A stretch of 64,000 nucleotides of DNA, taken from NCBI GenBank assembly GCA_002633025.1, contig NMRB01000201.1:39493-103492 (forward strand), written 5' to 3'. The notes under the pieces were generated by a model, which had not been told where the DNA came from, did not search any database, and was given only the letters and a program-made list of their open reading frames with translations. The DNA comes from Notospermus geniculatus (lineage: Eukaryota; Nemertea; Pilidiophora; Heteronemertea; Lineidae). Shown piece after piece: positions 1-21,300 of this stretch. A program made the translations under genes and the position numbers. How positions within the stretch are numbered: position 1 is the stretch's first letter; every line of letters begins with the position of its first letter.

Positions 1-469
1 TTACTTATATATCTAAATAAAAATAGTGCCAATGGCACTGTGCCCGCTTGGCTTTTTAGCACAGTGGTGGAAAGAATAAGCCATATCAGAATCCCATACA
101 AGCCATATTTGACCAAAGCGTACATAGCAGATTTTATGAGTTTGGATTTGGCCTCCTGGCGGCAAAGTCAAGAATTAGATTTCACCAATACTTCCTTAGG
201 AAGTCACTACAACCTAGAGGTAAATACATACAAAGATTCAATACAATAGCTCACACGATTATCAAAATATACCGTAACCTTTTAAATTTTTTCACAAAAC
301 GCCCCCTACCTACCAAAATAGGAATCGCATCGCACCCAAAATCAAACTTGACCTAGATTTTTTGGTCATAAACACCTGTATGCAATATGACAATGATCCT
401 TCAAAAACTGAAGGCGTTATCCATCTGACAAGGAAAAATTTGATATTTTNATGAAAAATCGTAATTTCT

Positions 470-720
470 CTGCCTGTGGTCGAGATAGAGACATGATATC
501 CCCCATACTTAGGTTATTGAGGATGCCCATTTCGATTATGTAATGACAATGATGATAAGAGGTCAAGGTCAAGGTCATACTTTGATAATTTGATATATCT
601 CTGCCTATGACAGAGGTGGAAGCATGATATCACCCACTATTAGGTTACTGAGGATGCCCATTTTGATTATGCAATGGCCTTGATGATCAGAGGTCAAGGT
701 CAAGGTCAAAGCTGATGATT
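470..720. repeat. Tandem duplication, about 127-bp unit, two copies
   Basis: Two diverged copies lie side by side. Each holds the same ordered blocks: TTTCTCTGCCT or ATCTCTGCCT, ACATGATATC or GCATGATATC, TTAGGTTA, GAGGATGCCCATTT, GATTATG, then AGAGGTCAAGGTCAAGGTCA. The copies start near 470 and 596. No reading frame spans them. They lie upstream of the first recognisable kinase exon and are probably intronic. A single N at 450, just before the array, marks an assembly join. Confidence 0.75.
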
Positions 721-1308
721 TGATTTGAGCACATCAAAATGGCTGCCAGCAGGCTGCCTGTCATGCCTGTAAGGTCCTCTTAACAAGCGGGAACCATCAG
801 ACATTTACAATGTCATCTTGTTGGCAAAATGAATTGGTTTCTGCTGACAAATTTTTGGCTTAATACAGAATCGTTCAGTCCTGGATTGATGAAAATACTG
901 TCACTGACTCAGCCATTATACCTTCCTAAAGTGCCACTTTTACCAAAGACAAAAACGAAAGTAATAATCTGATCCTTGCTTCTAACCTTCTCCATGATTA
1001 GTCGTTTTAGAGGACAGTTCTCCTTAAGGAAATGACACGGTTACTTTCTTTGATGGGAAGCTCAAGAAGTCATCTTTAATTGCCACTCAGCTGAATGGTT
1101 GACATGGCGACAACAGGCATGATAAAGAGCTTACTACACTAATCAAATCAATAATCTCTAATCCCATTCTGTGTCTCGATTTTCTCCTTTAACCTTTTCA
1201 GTTGCTAGAAATGAGCTCTCATTTTACTATATTTTATGCAATATTATCTATCAATTGCTTTAAATTATGAGAAATTATACTCAAAGTTTTGTGTTCTTGT
1301 CTTTGCAG

Positions 1309-3851
<2,543 letters not shown>

Positions 3852-6321
3852 ACAAATACCAAGTGACATTCGTCTTAGCCATCAGGCCCCCCAGTCAACC
3901 AAACTTCTTCGTGAAATGTTCCTCAGATTCCTTGTAACATCAAGATGAAGTATGACGGTTGTGCCAATTTCTGCCAGTGAATGAGAGTGAGGTCTGACGT
4001 ACTTTGTGTCCAAATAAACCTGCCAAGTACATGTATATGCTCCATTGTCATTGAAATGAAGAATTTTGGATACAATGTCTGTAACAGCCCTCTTTGACGT
4101 GGACACTTTTCAATGTTTTCCTTCCCAAATCATTTGAAGATCAATTATGATTTATACAGATCATCAGTGTCGCTATTGTTAATTCAACTTTCTTGGTGTT
4201 GTGCTCGATTGAAATTGTTGACTATTCTTTGTTAATTTAGTTTAAAAGACTATGTAATTGTAACCATGGTTATGATGATAAATGAAACCAGTAAGTTTGA
4301 ATCGGAGGGTCCCAAGTCTTGGCGCTGAAGGAACTTAGGAAGAAAAATGAACAGTCTAGATACTGATTTTAATATGACTTTTTGGAAAAGTTAACAATGA
4401 CTCGTGATGATCCAGATTCAAGTTATACCTTGTGATTATAGTTCCTTCAGCCCGTGCTGATCATGTGTTCTGCATGTATTTTATTCTGTCTTTTTGGACC
4501 TTTTTATACCATCTTCTTGTGCTCTAGTTAATCCTGTTTCAGAACTATTTTAGTCCATCTTGCTGTTAATAGGTTATAGAAAATGAGTATCTGATGACAT
4601 AGGGTGTTCAGATGATGTTGCTGGCAACTTGCCCATGGATTTGATTTAAATTGAACTTTGTTAAAATGGTCGCTTCAGTATACTTAGTCTAGAACTAAGA
4701 GGCACCAGCTGACTGTAGGCCTACTGGAGAATCACTTGCACATTCATTCTCTCTCATCCATTACATAACGTACATTGATATAACCTTTCCACTGTCAACA
4801 GGACCGCTGGCTTTACAAGGTTAATGGTATTTTGACGACTCAGGAGTGAACATTTTTGACTGTTGTGAATTCACACATCTCTCTAAGTTAACTATAATTT
4901 GCATGTCTACAAGGTTTGTCTCGCATTCGGCATTTGCGTTTGTGTACGACACGGACGAGCCAAATTTTGGTGGAGTGGACAACAACCACACTCATGAAAA
5001 CAACCAGTAAATAATCAATGTATCTATAATTTTTTTTTATTTTGGAGTAATATAGACTTTTGACACATGTAAATTCACATATTTAGCAGATGCTAGAGTC
5101 CTACCAACTTGGAACAGACTATAATAGTGTATTAGATATGACTTCATGTCATCCTACCATTTACTTGGCAAAATTGAAACTCCTGATTCGAAAGTTTGTA
5201 CTGAAACATTATATCCTGAGGTGATATTTTCGTTTTTTGGGTGTATTTGGTGCCTTTTAGCCATTCCCCTTGTTTGACAGTGAAACTACGGTATTTGCAA
5301 CTCAAATCGCGTTGTTTACAGCCTGGGCAGACTACACTGGTACATATCAACATATTTCTGCAGGTTGTTTATATCACGCACATGTTGAATGAATTGCCCA
5401 CATTTTACCAGGTTTTGTGTGTTAAACACTGTCAGAGTAGTAATTGTTTGGCCAGTTGTTACGATCATGACATATTATACCAATATCTGGCCTAATTTTA
5501 GATCCTGTATCTATATGATTATTGATGTTGTTTACGAGCCTTGGAGCACTGGCTAATAATCCATGGGTTTTGATTGGTAGTGACGAATTCCTTTCCATCA
5601 GATCCTCAGTTTTAGTGTTGACATGGATCCTGGTCATGCAAATACACTCCAATATCACATGTACCTGGCCCTCACACCAATGCTCTAGGCCTACCTGGTA
5701 ACCTAATCTGAACTCAAAATTGACTTGGGACTCAAAACTTAAGTTGTCTTGGAATTGTCTTGAGGACTTTCATAGAAACAGCATAAATCTTGCTGGTTGT
5801 CAAGAGAGCTTTCACAGCAACAGCTAGAATCCAGCTGTTGGTCTCAGGAAGTCATCAAGAGACTTTTCACCGACACAGCTGGAATCCAGCTGGTTCTCTC
5901 CCTTCGTTGCTTTTCTGAGATCCAAGTACACTAATGGTCTAAAGTGTACCAATATTGTGTTCTGTTCAAAGCAGTGTGATCAGATATTAAGTTGCCAAAA
6001 CCGGTACTTTCAAATTGGTTGTTTATTTTTTGCTTGTGGAAGGAACATGTAAAATAGCAATATGAAAATTTGATGAACGGGGTTGTAATGTCTCTGACAT
6101 TTTCTAACATCACTTTAAGCTCCTACTTCTGTGATCAGGTTTCTTATCAAACTACAACAAATTTCTAAATGTATTTTCTTTTTTGGACTTATTTCACCAT
6201 GATCCGGATGGTAGACCCCAGTAATTTTACAAGCTGTCAGAATAAGAAAATTGTGGTGCTACATTGGGAAAAGAATGGAAGCCATTTTGATGTTACTATG
6301 ACGATGTGAGATACAAATAAA
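3852..6321 (+). other. Probable NUAK 3' UTR with two AATAAA signals
   Basis: There is no supported ORF after the kinase stop codon. AATAAA signals occur at 4013-4018 and 6316-6321, consistent with a short and a long 3' UTR. The interval is AT-rich and lacks obvious transposon ends. Where transcripts really end is inferred. Confidence 0.45.
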
Positions 6322-6409
6322 TGGGTTAAAATTATATCATGGTATTGTTATTTCATCAAACTAGCCAGTTTCTCACAAGTTTCCGGCAGTACTTGGAAAA
6401 TTATGGATG

Positions 6410-6584
6410 AATAGGAGCTATCCGTCAGTTGACCAATAGGAGTCACTATAGTCCAATTCAATGCTGAAGGGACCCATTCATGGTTGATTGAGCACCAATC
6501 AAGAGGATTCCTTCCTTTTGTACTGATACTGCTAGAAGTTTGCTGCCATCTTTTGGCAATAAACATGGTTGACTGCTCCTATTG
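6410..6584. mobile_element. MITE-like element, family 1 copy A (175 bp)
   Basis: The ends are inverted (AATAGGAGC at the left, GCTCCTATTG at the right). The body is shared with a second copy of the same length at 30454-30628: both contain GAGTTGACCA or CAGTTGACCA, CCAATTCAATGC, a central inverted segment, and GCTGCCATCT before GACTGCTCCTATTG. No coding capacity. Same length, same ends and related interior in two unlinked places indicate a dispersed non-autonomous element. Confidence 0.75.
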
Positions 6585-6706
6585 ATGCCCATATCTGGTG
6601 TATGTCCTCTTGTGTTCCCTAGTTGGGTCTAGCATGTTGGTTGTCTCTGTAGAGGTCTAATGAGACTTCATCAGAAGCAGAGAAACACCTTGGGCCATAT
6701 GCTATG

Positions 6707-6804
6707 GTCGGACTTCAGCCACACTTTCATTAAAGTCTGCCTTCTCAATGCTTCAAGCAAACAGTAAGTCTAACTTCAGCTATACTTTTAGGCTGAAGTC
6801 CGAC
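6707..6804. repeat. Short inverted repeat, 14-bp arms
   Basis: GTCGGACTTCAGCC at 6707-6720 is mirrored by GGCTGAAGTCCGAC at 6791-6804. The interior also repeats GTCTAACTTCAGC-like words. Probably a degenerate small transposon. No gene is seen here. Confidence 0.6.
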
Positions 6805-9800
6805 CGGCCCTAGTCTGAATGAGATCTGTTAGACTCGGAATCCGTGACATTTCTGGCTTATGGCATTTCTAAAGGCCAGCCTTTGAGGCATGGTCTGCAA
6901 ACAGAACCACATTAGTCTTTTCGTCCTGGTCACGATCTCCACTAACTTCCCAGTTGCTGATAATCAGTGGAACAAACGTCATTAAATACCAATCCTCATT
7001 ATTGACTGCATCAACATCATCATGAAAGCATTTGAATAACAAAGCAGGGCGACAGTCGAATGAGTGGGCGGTATTAACTACTTCAGCAGCTGATATGACT
7101 GAATGACGCAGTAGAACATGCTCATTAATTACAATCTGTTAATGGGATGGGTGAGCATGTTCAATATTAAAACACCCGGATACATGTACCGGTATTATAT
7201 GTGGGTTTCAGACAAGTATAGGCCTATATAGACTGTAAGATCACGTTTAAGAGGTCATGTTGACAGGAGATGCCAAAAATAATCAGCATGATGAGGTATC
7301 TTTCATTCACAATTTGGCTTGGATCCTGTTAAAGCGAGAAGCGGGACTTCTAAACATGAGTAATAGGGCTGAAGGGGTGGATGTTGTCCACTCTGAATCC
7401 TAACCCCTGGCCCCTATCCCACAACCCTTGATACCTATAGGCCTACCCCTGACCTCTAAAGCCTACTCCTATCCAATACCCTAACCGGATGGCCTTACAG
7501 GCAGCCGTTACCCTAGTATATTGGGTACGGGGTACCCTGTTCCAATGGATTACGTTTACACCTTTTACAGTTACCGGTAATACTAGGCCTACTGGCCGAC
7601 TCGTCAATTCTGTCACTTTTTAAACATGATTTTAGAGTATATGCTAATGAGGATAAGACTAAAATTAAACGTCATCTCGCTGGAATTTGCACCATGTGGT
7701 CCGATGTAATGGAAATGACTGTCTGGCTGTTGTCATTATTTTTTCATTGATAAAGATAAGCGTGACAAGGCCTAAAATTCCAATGTAGGCGTCAGCATGA
7801 AATGAAAATGATATTCTGTCGGGTGAAACAAGATGTAACAGGAATCTCAGTCCCTGGAATCGAAGCCCGGTTCTATTGTTCGACGATGGATTATACTAGC
7901 TTATAAGCCAAAGCCGTTGGATTAAAACCAAACAATGGCAGACGATTGTAACTCAGACTTGCAGTGGAGTACCACTCCTTCATGCCGGCAAACCTGATAT
8001 ACTCTACGTTTTCCTCGAAGATTATCGCGGGGTCAGATAAGGGGTGGCCATCTGCTAGGAATCTGTCCCCGTTTATGAAAACGAATAACGCATTCATAAT
8101 TTCAAGTGAAATATTGACATCTTTATGAGTTCGTGATATCAGGCTAAGTGGAACACAACTCTCTGGTCAATATTCTAATTGTTGTTGATTCATTGTCCAG
8201 ACGAGAAAGCAACAACAAATATTTGCATTGAACCCACGATAAATTTGTTTACATGGTCGAAATATCGTCCGACACGTTGTCGACCTGTTTATGCCATTAT
8301 TCAATCGAGAACGGAGGACCGCCCATTAATAATCCGATAAACTTTCGTGGCGGATGGGTCACGGTTCCGGTGTAGCGTCAGTCAGTATTGCTTTCGCTCA
8401 CTGATGAGTGTCCCTGCATCGTTTGCGAAGCAACCGCGTGGAAACAGCTGACATGCCTGTCTGCCTTTAACAATATTGAGTTGGGCGCGCCTGTGGTCCG
8501 AGCAGCCGTACTGTGACGTCATTGGCCATGCAGTTATATAACTTTTGCTCATTAATTCGGATAAAGACTTAATTAGCAGGCTGTGGGTGGCAAATGACCA
8601 AAGCGTCAGCACAGCAGGAGTGGAGACAAATCCTGAAAACACCAGCTCTGTCCTATTTATAGAAATACTTGAAAAAGCATTTCTAAACAGCGTAATTCCT
8701 GATGGCGTCATAACATGAACTGGGTTATTTGAATGGTGAAAGAATATAGAGTGATAGTACTCAAAGCAGGCCTACACACAATAGCGTCGGAAACAAAATA
8801 GAGTAAGCCCATAAATGGTTTCATGCTTTTCCTCCTCGGGACATAAAAAAATAATTGTCATCTTCAAATTACCAAAGCAGGAAATTACTCTTAAAGGATA
8901 AATACTCTTTCAATGTATTTTTAAAAGGAACTAGGCAACTAATCACCTAGGCAACAGCCAGGACATCAATGGTCAGCAGCCGATAGATTCCATTACTTTC
9001 ATGCGTCAATGAACGTTTGTAAACACGCCTTTGCCATCATTTATTGAAGCCAAGGCCTATTGTCCACGATGACGTCAGAAGAATCAGCGGAACCATCGTC
9101 TGCTCAGCACAAGTGCTGCCACGTTTTGTTCTTCCTCTAAACCATGGTATGTGCCTTCTGTCTCTATCAGTGTCCATTATTAAAGGAGCACATGAATGAA
9201 ATGCAAACAATGACAAGGGACAGGTTGTAGGCCTACTTTCATTGCACTGTTGATGCAAGAGGGCGCTGATCAAAATCTCACGTGGCTGTTTACCTCGACC
9301 TTGATTTGGCCCATTCTCTCCAAGCCAGCAACCAAAGGCACAAGAAAATAATCCCCAAAAAGAATATGATGATGTCCCTGCAAGGGTCACAATGATATGT
9401 TGTGTCGATTCTGCTGTCATTTTAATTATTAATGTCCTGTCAATTACTACTGAAGTGGGTCACCTGCTTGTGGTACTAAAACAAGAGGCCTAGAGAGCAT
9501 GGCACTCAGCTGAGAGAGTCTGTTGTACCACTAGGCAAGGTACGGGTGACACAAAATGGCATCACTGCAGGCAGGACAAGGCTGTGTAGGGGGATAATTG
9601 ACAAGTGTCTGCACAGATAGGTCACAGCTGTTGAGTTACAGCCCAGCTGACAAATGTCTGTGGGCCTACAGCTAGGCCATGGCTGTTGGGTTACAGCCGA
9701 GAGAGAGGCGTCTGTACAGCTAGGCCAACCAAGGCTTAGGCGGTGTAGGTACAACCACATCAACACCATCTCGGTTGTACATTAACTTGAAAGAACAGAT

Positions 9801-12245
9801 GGCCTAAAATACAATGCTTTATTTAAGATGGGCAATATATCAATGGCATCACAAATGTGGGTAGGTTTGTAGAGGTGGGCATAGAAGTGAAAACCACACA
9901 GGAAAGACAGAAAAAAGAACTCCAGAACTTCATTCATGATATAAAACATCTCAACACATTAGGACATTTTCCAGCCCCACTGAAAACTGCAGAAAAGTGG
10001 ACACTGTTGACTTGTTCATTTTGAAGAATCACTGATTAAAGCGAATCGACAGTCGTTTTGTAAACAGAAGAATGATGTTTGTAAACATTGCCCTCACAGC
10101 CAATCAGAATGCAGGAAATGAGTGTTTGTAAACAAAGATTCGTCCCCTTTTGCATTCAAATTTTTTGGCTGACACATCGCTTTAATAGGTAAATAGGGAT
10201 GTTCCAATTCGAAATCGATATGGCAAAGGGTTTAAGTGGCAAAGTAGACCCTGAAGATCATTCAGTGGGACATCAAGCGTTCTACTTCTACTGAGCTTTA
10301 TTGATATCACTCAACAAACTTCACTCATCAAAGCAATTGGAGGACAGTGTTATCAGTTTTTTATGTGCTACAATCCATCAATATAGTCTCGGTCACCCAG
10401 CTGCTGCTTTGAATCTGGGGATCTGCAAAGTCTGTGTGTAGCAGTAAACTGGAACAAAATGGTTGGCTGTGCGAGACTACCATCAATATAGCTGTTTTGA
10501 GATGAAACACAAAGAGAAAGAAACTAATATACCCACCATAGCTTGCATCATAAGGCCAAGCAAATATACACACAAGTGGTCACGCCACATGCAGCATAGA
10601 AAATACACCTTGTATGAAGTGCAGCCTTGAGATGCAGATGGCATCTTCAATTAGGCATTTTAGCTTGAAAGAACACATGATCCTATGATTTCTTAAAGGG
10701 GAAAGATTCACAGTGAATGTCAAGTACACCGCTCTCATTTCATAATTTTGAGGGTACTTTTCAGTCGGATGTACTGCCACCCTGTGATTATGAACCATCC
10801 CTGCTCCCTGGCCAGGGAAACTTGTCATGGAGATCAACAGACCAAGATGTACTAAACTGAGCATCAGTACATTGGTGACATATCACGTAATTAGATCTTT
10901 GTTCGGCCTACACACAGTGTGAACATTATTCTTGCACATCCTTTGATATATATCACTAATCATTAGTAAAATCCAAATCACGATTATAAATCAATCATGC
11001 ATTGTCGACTGTAATTAATGACAGTTGTAATTAATGACAGTAATCATTATCTTAATTACTGAGGTGAGCACTAACGAAGCCACACTAACGCGTCGAAAAC
11101 GGAAACGCTTGCTAAGTTGCCACAGTCAAAGTGAACTTGATACATGAAAGAAAATAATTTACAGAAAATTTTCCAACATCTTTACAATATTTACATGATT
11201 CCCAGTAGAGGAAAACTCATTAGCATGTGTTACGAACACACGCGAGACAATCAGATCCCTATTTATATTAGCCGTCCATCAAGACGTGGTGCGGAACTAT
11301 GAGCATGCTTTTGGTCTGAAGTGACTGTTTCCGCAGTCTAACGTCCTGGTGTCGGCTCGTCAAATCAACATCACGTCTACGTTCATAAAACTTAGTTCCT
11401 TGTCACGTATTAATGTAGACAGCAATTCTGTAGTATTAGCTGTGTGAGTCTGTGTTTGTGTCTAGGCCTATACCTGTTTGCTAGACTGCTAACTAATGCC
11501 CTAAAACAGGACCTATTCTGAATTCAGATATTTCAGATGGATTCCATCGAAAAGACCCCATACAGAACCCAAGCCAGGCATTCATAGGCACATCATCATG
11601 CATTACCCAATAGCCTTATATCTGAAGTAACTCTTCCCTTACCTGTTAAGTAACCTTAGCAACACCAATGAAGACCACCCTGCTTATTTAATGACACACA
11701 GCCCTGCTGAATGCTCAGCTTGGATAGCAAATTTAACAGACGAGTCTCAATTCAGACATCCCATGAGAGAGAAAAGTGTAGACTACACACACTTTTATCA
11801 TGTGCCCCAGAGGATCACCACTAGGCCTATTCAGATATAAAGCTTCAAAATACAGCACTATATCATAGAATAGATATTAATAAATCACAGTTCAACTAAA
11901 ATAAACGGCTCCAGTTGAACTTCTGGAGATCATTATTAACAGCCTTCAAGCTATTCCCAGGCAACATTTACAAAACCATGCATTGAAGAAAAGTAACACA
12001 CGTTTTCATACATGCTTTCGTGTACTCCAGCAAGTTTCATTGGATGGGTGCCGACTCCACGGTTTGCTAATAGCACAGGACACATGAAGGCTAGGCCCGC
12101 TGCATACTTTAACATACCACAGTTAGAAATAATCCTCAGTTATAAAAACACACAAGTTGCAGTGACAAGTGGTGTCAGCTGCAGAGTTCTTGCTCGGTTT
12201 ATATTTATTATGCAAAAGAGAAGACCAGAGACATGAAATCTGCTT
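6805..12245. other. Long interval without a recognisable gene
   Basis: I see no exon matching a known family on either strand. Short open frames exist (for example 7891-8097 and 9037-9420 on the minus strand) but have no recognisable motif or splice context. The interval holds a CT-rich run near 7390-7500, an imperfect 75-bp-scale repeat near 9590-9740 built around GGTTACAGCC or GAGTTACAGCC words, and one TTAA-flanked element at 10036-10185. The missing 3' exons of the USP gene should lie on the minus strand here but were not found. Confidence 0.5.
10036..10185. mobile_element. TTAA-flanked MITE, family 2 copy A
   Basis: The element is bounded by TTAA at 10036-10039 and 10182-10185, followed inward by AGCGA and its complement TCGCT. 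It contains repeated GTTTGTAAACA words and CCAATCA. A second copy at 33445-33635 has the same ends, the same TTAA borders and the same internal words. TTAA target duplication is typical of piggyBac-type elements; assignment to that superfamily is inference. Confidence 0.7.
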
Positions 12246-12324
12246 TTACTGGTACATATAAAAGGTGAACATACATGTATCAATGAAAAGTGTCCAACTT
12301 AGAACACCGAGGATTACTCTAATN

Positions 12325-17961
<5,637 letters not shown>

Positions 17962-18342
17962 CTTCGCAGAATGAATGACAGGCCGATTGTGAGAAATTAC
18001 CGACTTGCTATGTAAGCTGATCTTTGATTGGCTTAAAAATTACAGACGAATTTTACAAAAGCCGTTTGCAAGACAGTTTTGTGAGCTTAATAACCAAGTA
18101 AACGCACGCACAGTTATAAAATATATCAATTGAAATGTCTGAACTGATTAAATTAATGTACTGACTGTTTTCCTTCCAGAAACAGGGATTTTTTGATTAG
18201 AGGTAGAGTGACGTCATCCGTAGGCTTGATGTAAACAGAATTTTCATTGGTCCAGCCTGTTTGTGATGCACTTACCACACTTGAGTGCAGTTTTGATCTT
18301 TTTCCCCTTGAAAAGGCCGGTTTTCTCCACCTTTTCAGAGTC
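17962..18342. promoter_or_regulatory. Divergent promoter between USP and SLC25A20-type genes
   Basis: Only 381 bp separate the minus-strand USP start codon (17961) from the plus-strand carrier start codon (18343), so both 5' UTRs and promoters must share this stretch. It contains ATTGG (18247-18251) and its complement CCAAT-type words such as GATTGGC near 18026, plus TGACGTCA-like GTGACGTCAT at 18209-18218, a CRE/ATF-type site. No TATA box is placed convincingly. Function is inferred from geometry. Confidence 0.6.
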
Positions 18343-21300
18343 ATGTCTGAGAATAAAGTCAGCCCACTTAAAAGCTTCTTTGCAGGGGGCTTCGGTGGCG
18401 TGTGCCTCGTCGCATCCGGGCATCCTTTGGACACAATTAAGGTCAGTTATTGACCTGCACAATCACTCAATCACAATCTCATCACAATGCTATGCATATA
18501 CATTGTATACACACAGCAGCTAGCAACACATACAGAATGTCCCAAAAGTAAATAAACCATGATGCCCAAAAGTCAACAAGAAGGTGGTATAAAACTATCT
18601 AGACCAAGGTCGACTTGGTTTAGCTTGGCCTTCACACCCAGCCTTTGTCGGGTCAAGTTGAATTGAAATTGAGACAAAAAATCTATTAAGGCCATAGGGC
18701 CTATAAAATTAATAAATAGATTCTCATCACTAGGATTTCAAAAATTTGGCAGGGAGGCGAATTTATATTTTATATTTTTTTATACATGAATTAGAACAGT
18801 TTCCACATGCTTCCATGGCGGGGCCAAGGCCTGCCTGCAAAACCTGACTGGAGCCTCATGCATAGAGAAAAAGGAAGCAACTATTAGTACTGCCTGCTGT
18901 TCACAAGTGGCACACACAATCAATATTGATGATCCTTGTGAAAGCAGATGATCAAAAATGGAGAAAAAACACAGTTTTGGAAGAAATATAAAATATAAAA
19001 AAAAATTGGGACGGAGGCAAAAATCGGGGCGGGAGGTGATGAGAATCTATTTATTAATTTTATATGGCCTAAAAAAAAACTTGGCCCTAGGCTACCTGCC
19101 ATATTATTCGACCACACCTGTCGGGAGGCCCCTATTTATGGCAGGCTTGTGCCCTGCGATCTCGGGGTTCAAAGTTCATTCATACCATTTGGTCTAAAAT
19201 GCGACGTGTGTTTTGCTCTGTGTGTGACCCAAAAATTTGATATCCTAATGCATTTTGTATTGTGTAGACTTGATTTTTTGGCCTGTTCGACCAAATCTGC
19301 TTTTTCAGAACCTTTTCAGAATATGAACTTTGATCCCTGGATCTTTTCCTTAGGGCCTAATACCGGTAGGCCTACTCTGTCAGTCAGATTTTAGGTGACA
19401 ATGATAGGAGAATAATTAATCCAATCTAGCATAACTAAGTAATCATTGGTCTTTGTGACGAGAGATAAGCAAATTTACTGATTATTACTTTAGAGTAATA
19501 TATCTGTCTGATTTGATTTCTTATCTTTGTGGTCACCTGGTCATTGTGATAAACCGGTACCGGTATATGGAAATTGTGAATTCACTGAGAGGATTCAGAT
19601 TTCAGCGGCAGGTTCTTGTGTGTCTATTAAAGTTGTGTCAGGTCATTATAATTCAGGATGTCTGACAACAAAATTAGCCCCTCTAAGAGCTTCATAGCTG
19701 GTGGTTTTGGGGGAGTATGTGTTGTATTTACGGGGCACCCTTTGGACACAATCAAGGTAGGCTGTGAGGAACATGTATTGGTGAGCCAATAGGTGGCACC
19801 TTAAAATTTACCAGGTTATTTAAGTTCTGACTTCTGCTGCTTCTTAACTCTAGGCCACTTCTCAATTAAAGATAGCATTGTCCCATACACCCGTAATTAT
19901 CCTCTGTCTGTAGGCCTATGTGATGTAGGCCTGCATTGTGAGGTCGAGGTGGATTGAACTTTGAGTGAGACTCCCCTGCTTGATACTATAAGGCCACACT
20001 TTTTTTATTTGTTGGATTACGAAACTCCCAATCCAAAACATATGTGCAGGTGGGTGGAAAAAAAATAAAAATAAAAATAACTATTTTTGTATTTTCACGT
20101 TAATTTTCAAATTTGGATGCCTTGAGATGCAATTTCCCAGCATTTGATGATGTATTTTAGCACTCTGGCATACGCATCTTATGAACATTTTTTGCCGACA
20201 CAACCTTTCATTCATAATCAGGTGGAATTTATGGTCGGCGAGAAAAAAAACACTCGTCAAAAATGGTGGTCGGGTTTTTAATTTTTTTTTCACTTTTGGG
20301 AAAATGATGTGCGGCGGATTCGTAATCCAACAAATAAAAAAAGTGTGGCCTAATGAAGGAACCTTCAACATGGCCATTAACGGTGTTGCACTTGTTCACA
20401 CCTTATCCCACCTGTTGAGGACACCTGGTACTCTGGGGTTGGAGTCACACCCTTTGCTGTGGTGCAAAAATAAGAGGCCTAAACAAAATGAAGATTTAAG
20501 ACTTTGAACCCATGTAGTAAGTTTCCATTCACATAGACCTTCTCAGTTCTGACACCTTCAATACTAATTTCAGGTGCGACTCCAGACTATGCCAAAACCT
20601 GGCCCTGGGGAGAATCCGCTTTACTCAGGGACTTTTGACTGTGCTAGGAAAACAATAACAAAGGAGGTATGTGAAACCATCTTAACAACAGTTATCTGAA
20701 ACTTTTGTAAAATAATGATGTTATGAAATATACAGATGCAAAGGGTCAGTAATGTAACACATAATTTCAATCTTTCAGGGATTTCGAGGTCTTTACAAGG
20801 GAATGGGAGCACCTATTGCTGGTGTCACTCCTATTTTTGCAATCTGCTTCTTCGGTTTCAATCTTGGCAAGAAATTACAACAGAAGAGTGAAAATGAGAA
20901 ACTAAAGTTAGTACAATACATTGTATACAGGGTGCTCTCTTGAGACCATTCAGACTGCCTGAGTAATATAGGGTAACAAGACCATCTTTGGGGACCAAGA
21001 TCTCGGGATCAATGCCGGAGATCACAATGTTGTCCCTCTGGTGATTGTGAGGACATTTCTCTTGGACTGTGCAGGTTCCTGCCTACATCTCATAAGTACT
21101 ACCCAATGCCTCTGGATCTGAATGTTGGAGGCCATATTTGACCTCTTAAGTTGATGTTTCATCGTTTCAGCTTGGTGCAGCTATTTCAAGCAGGTATGCT
21201 TGCTGGTGTCTTCACAACTGCCATCATGGCCCCTGGAGAAAGAATCAAGTGTCTATTGCAGGTAGGAGAGAATAAGATGATATCACAGATACATGACTGT

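Noticed and set aside
7891-8097. 68-residue minus-strand open frame with fairly protein-like composition
   Set aside because: No family match, no splice sites that link it to another exon, and it is short enough to be chance.
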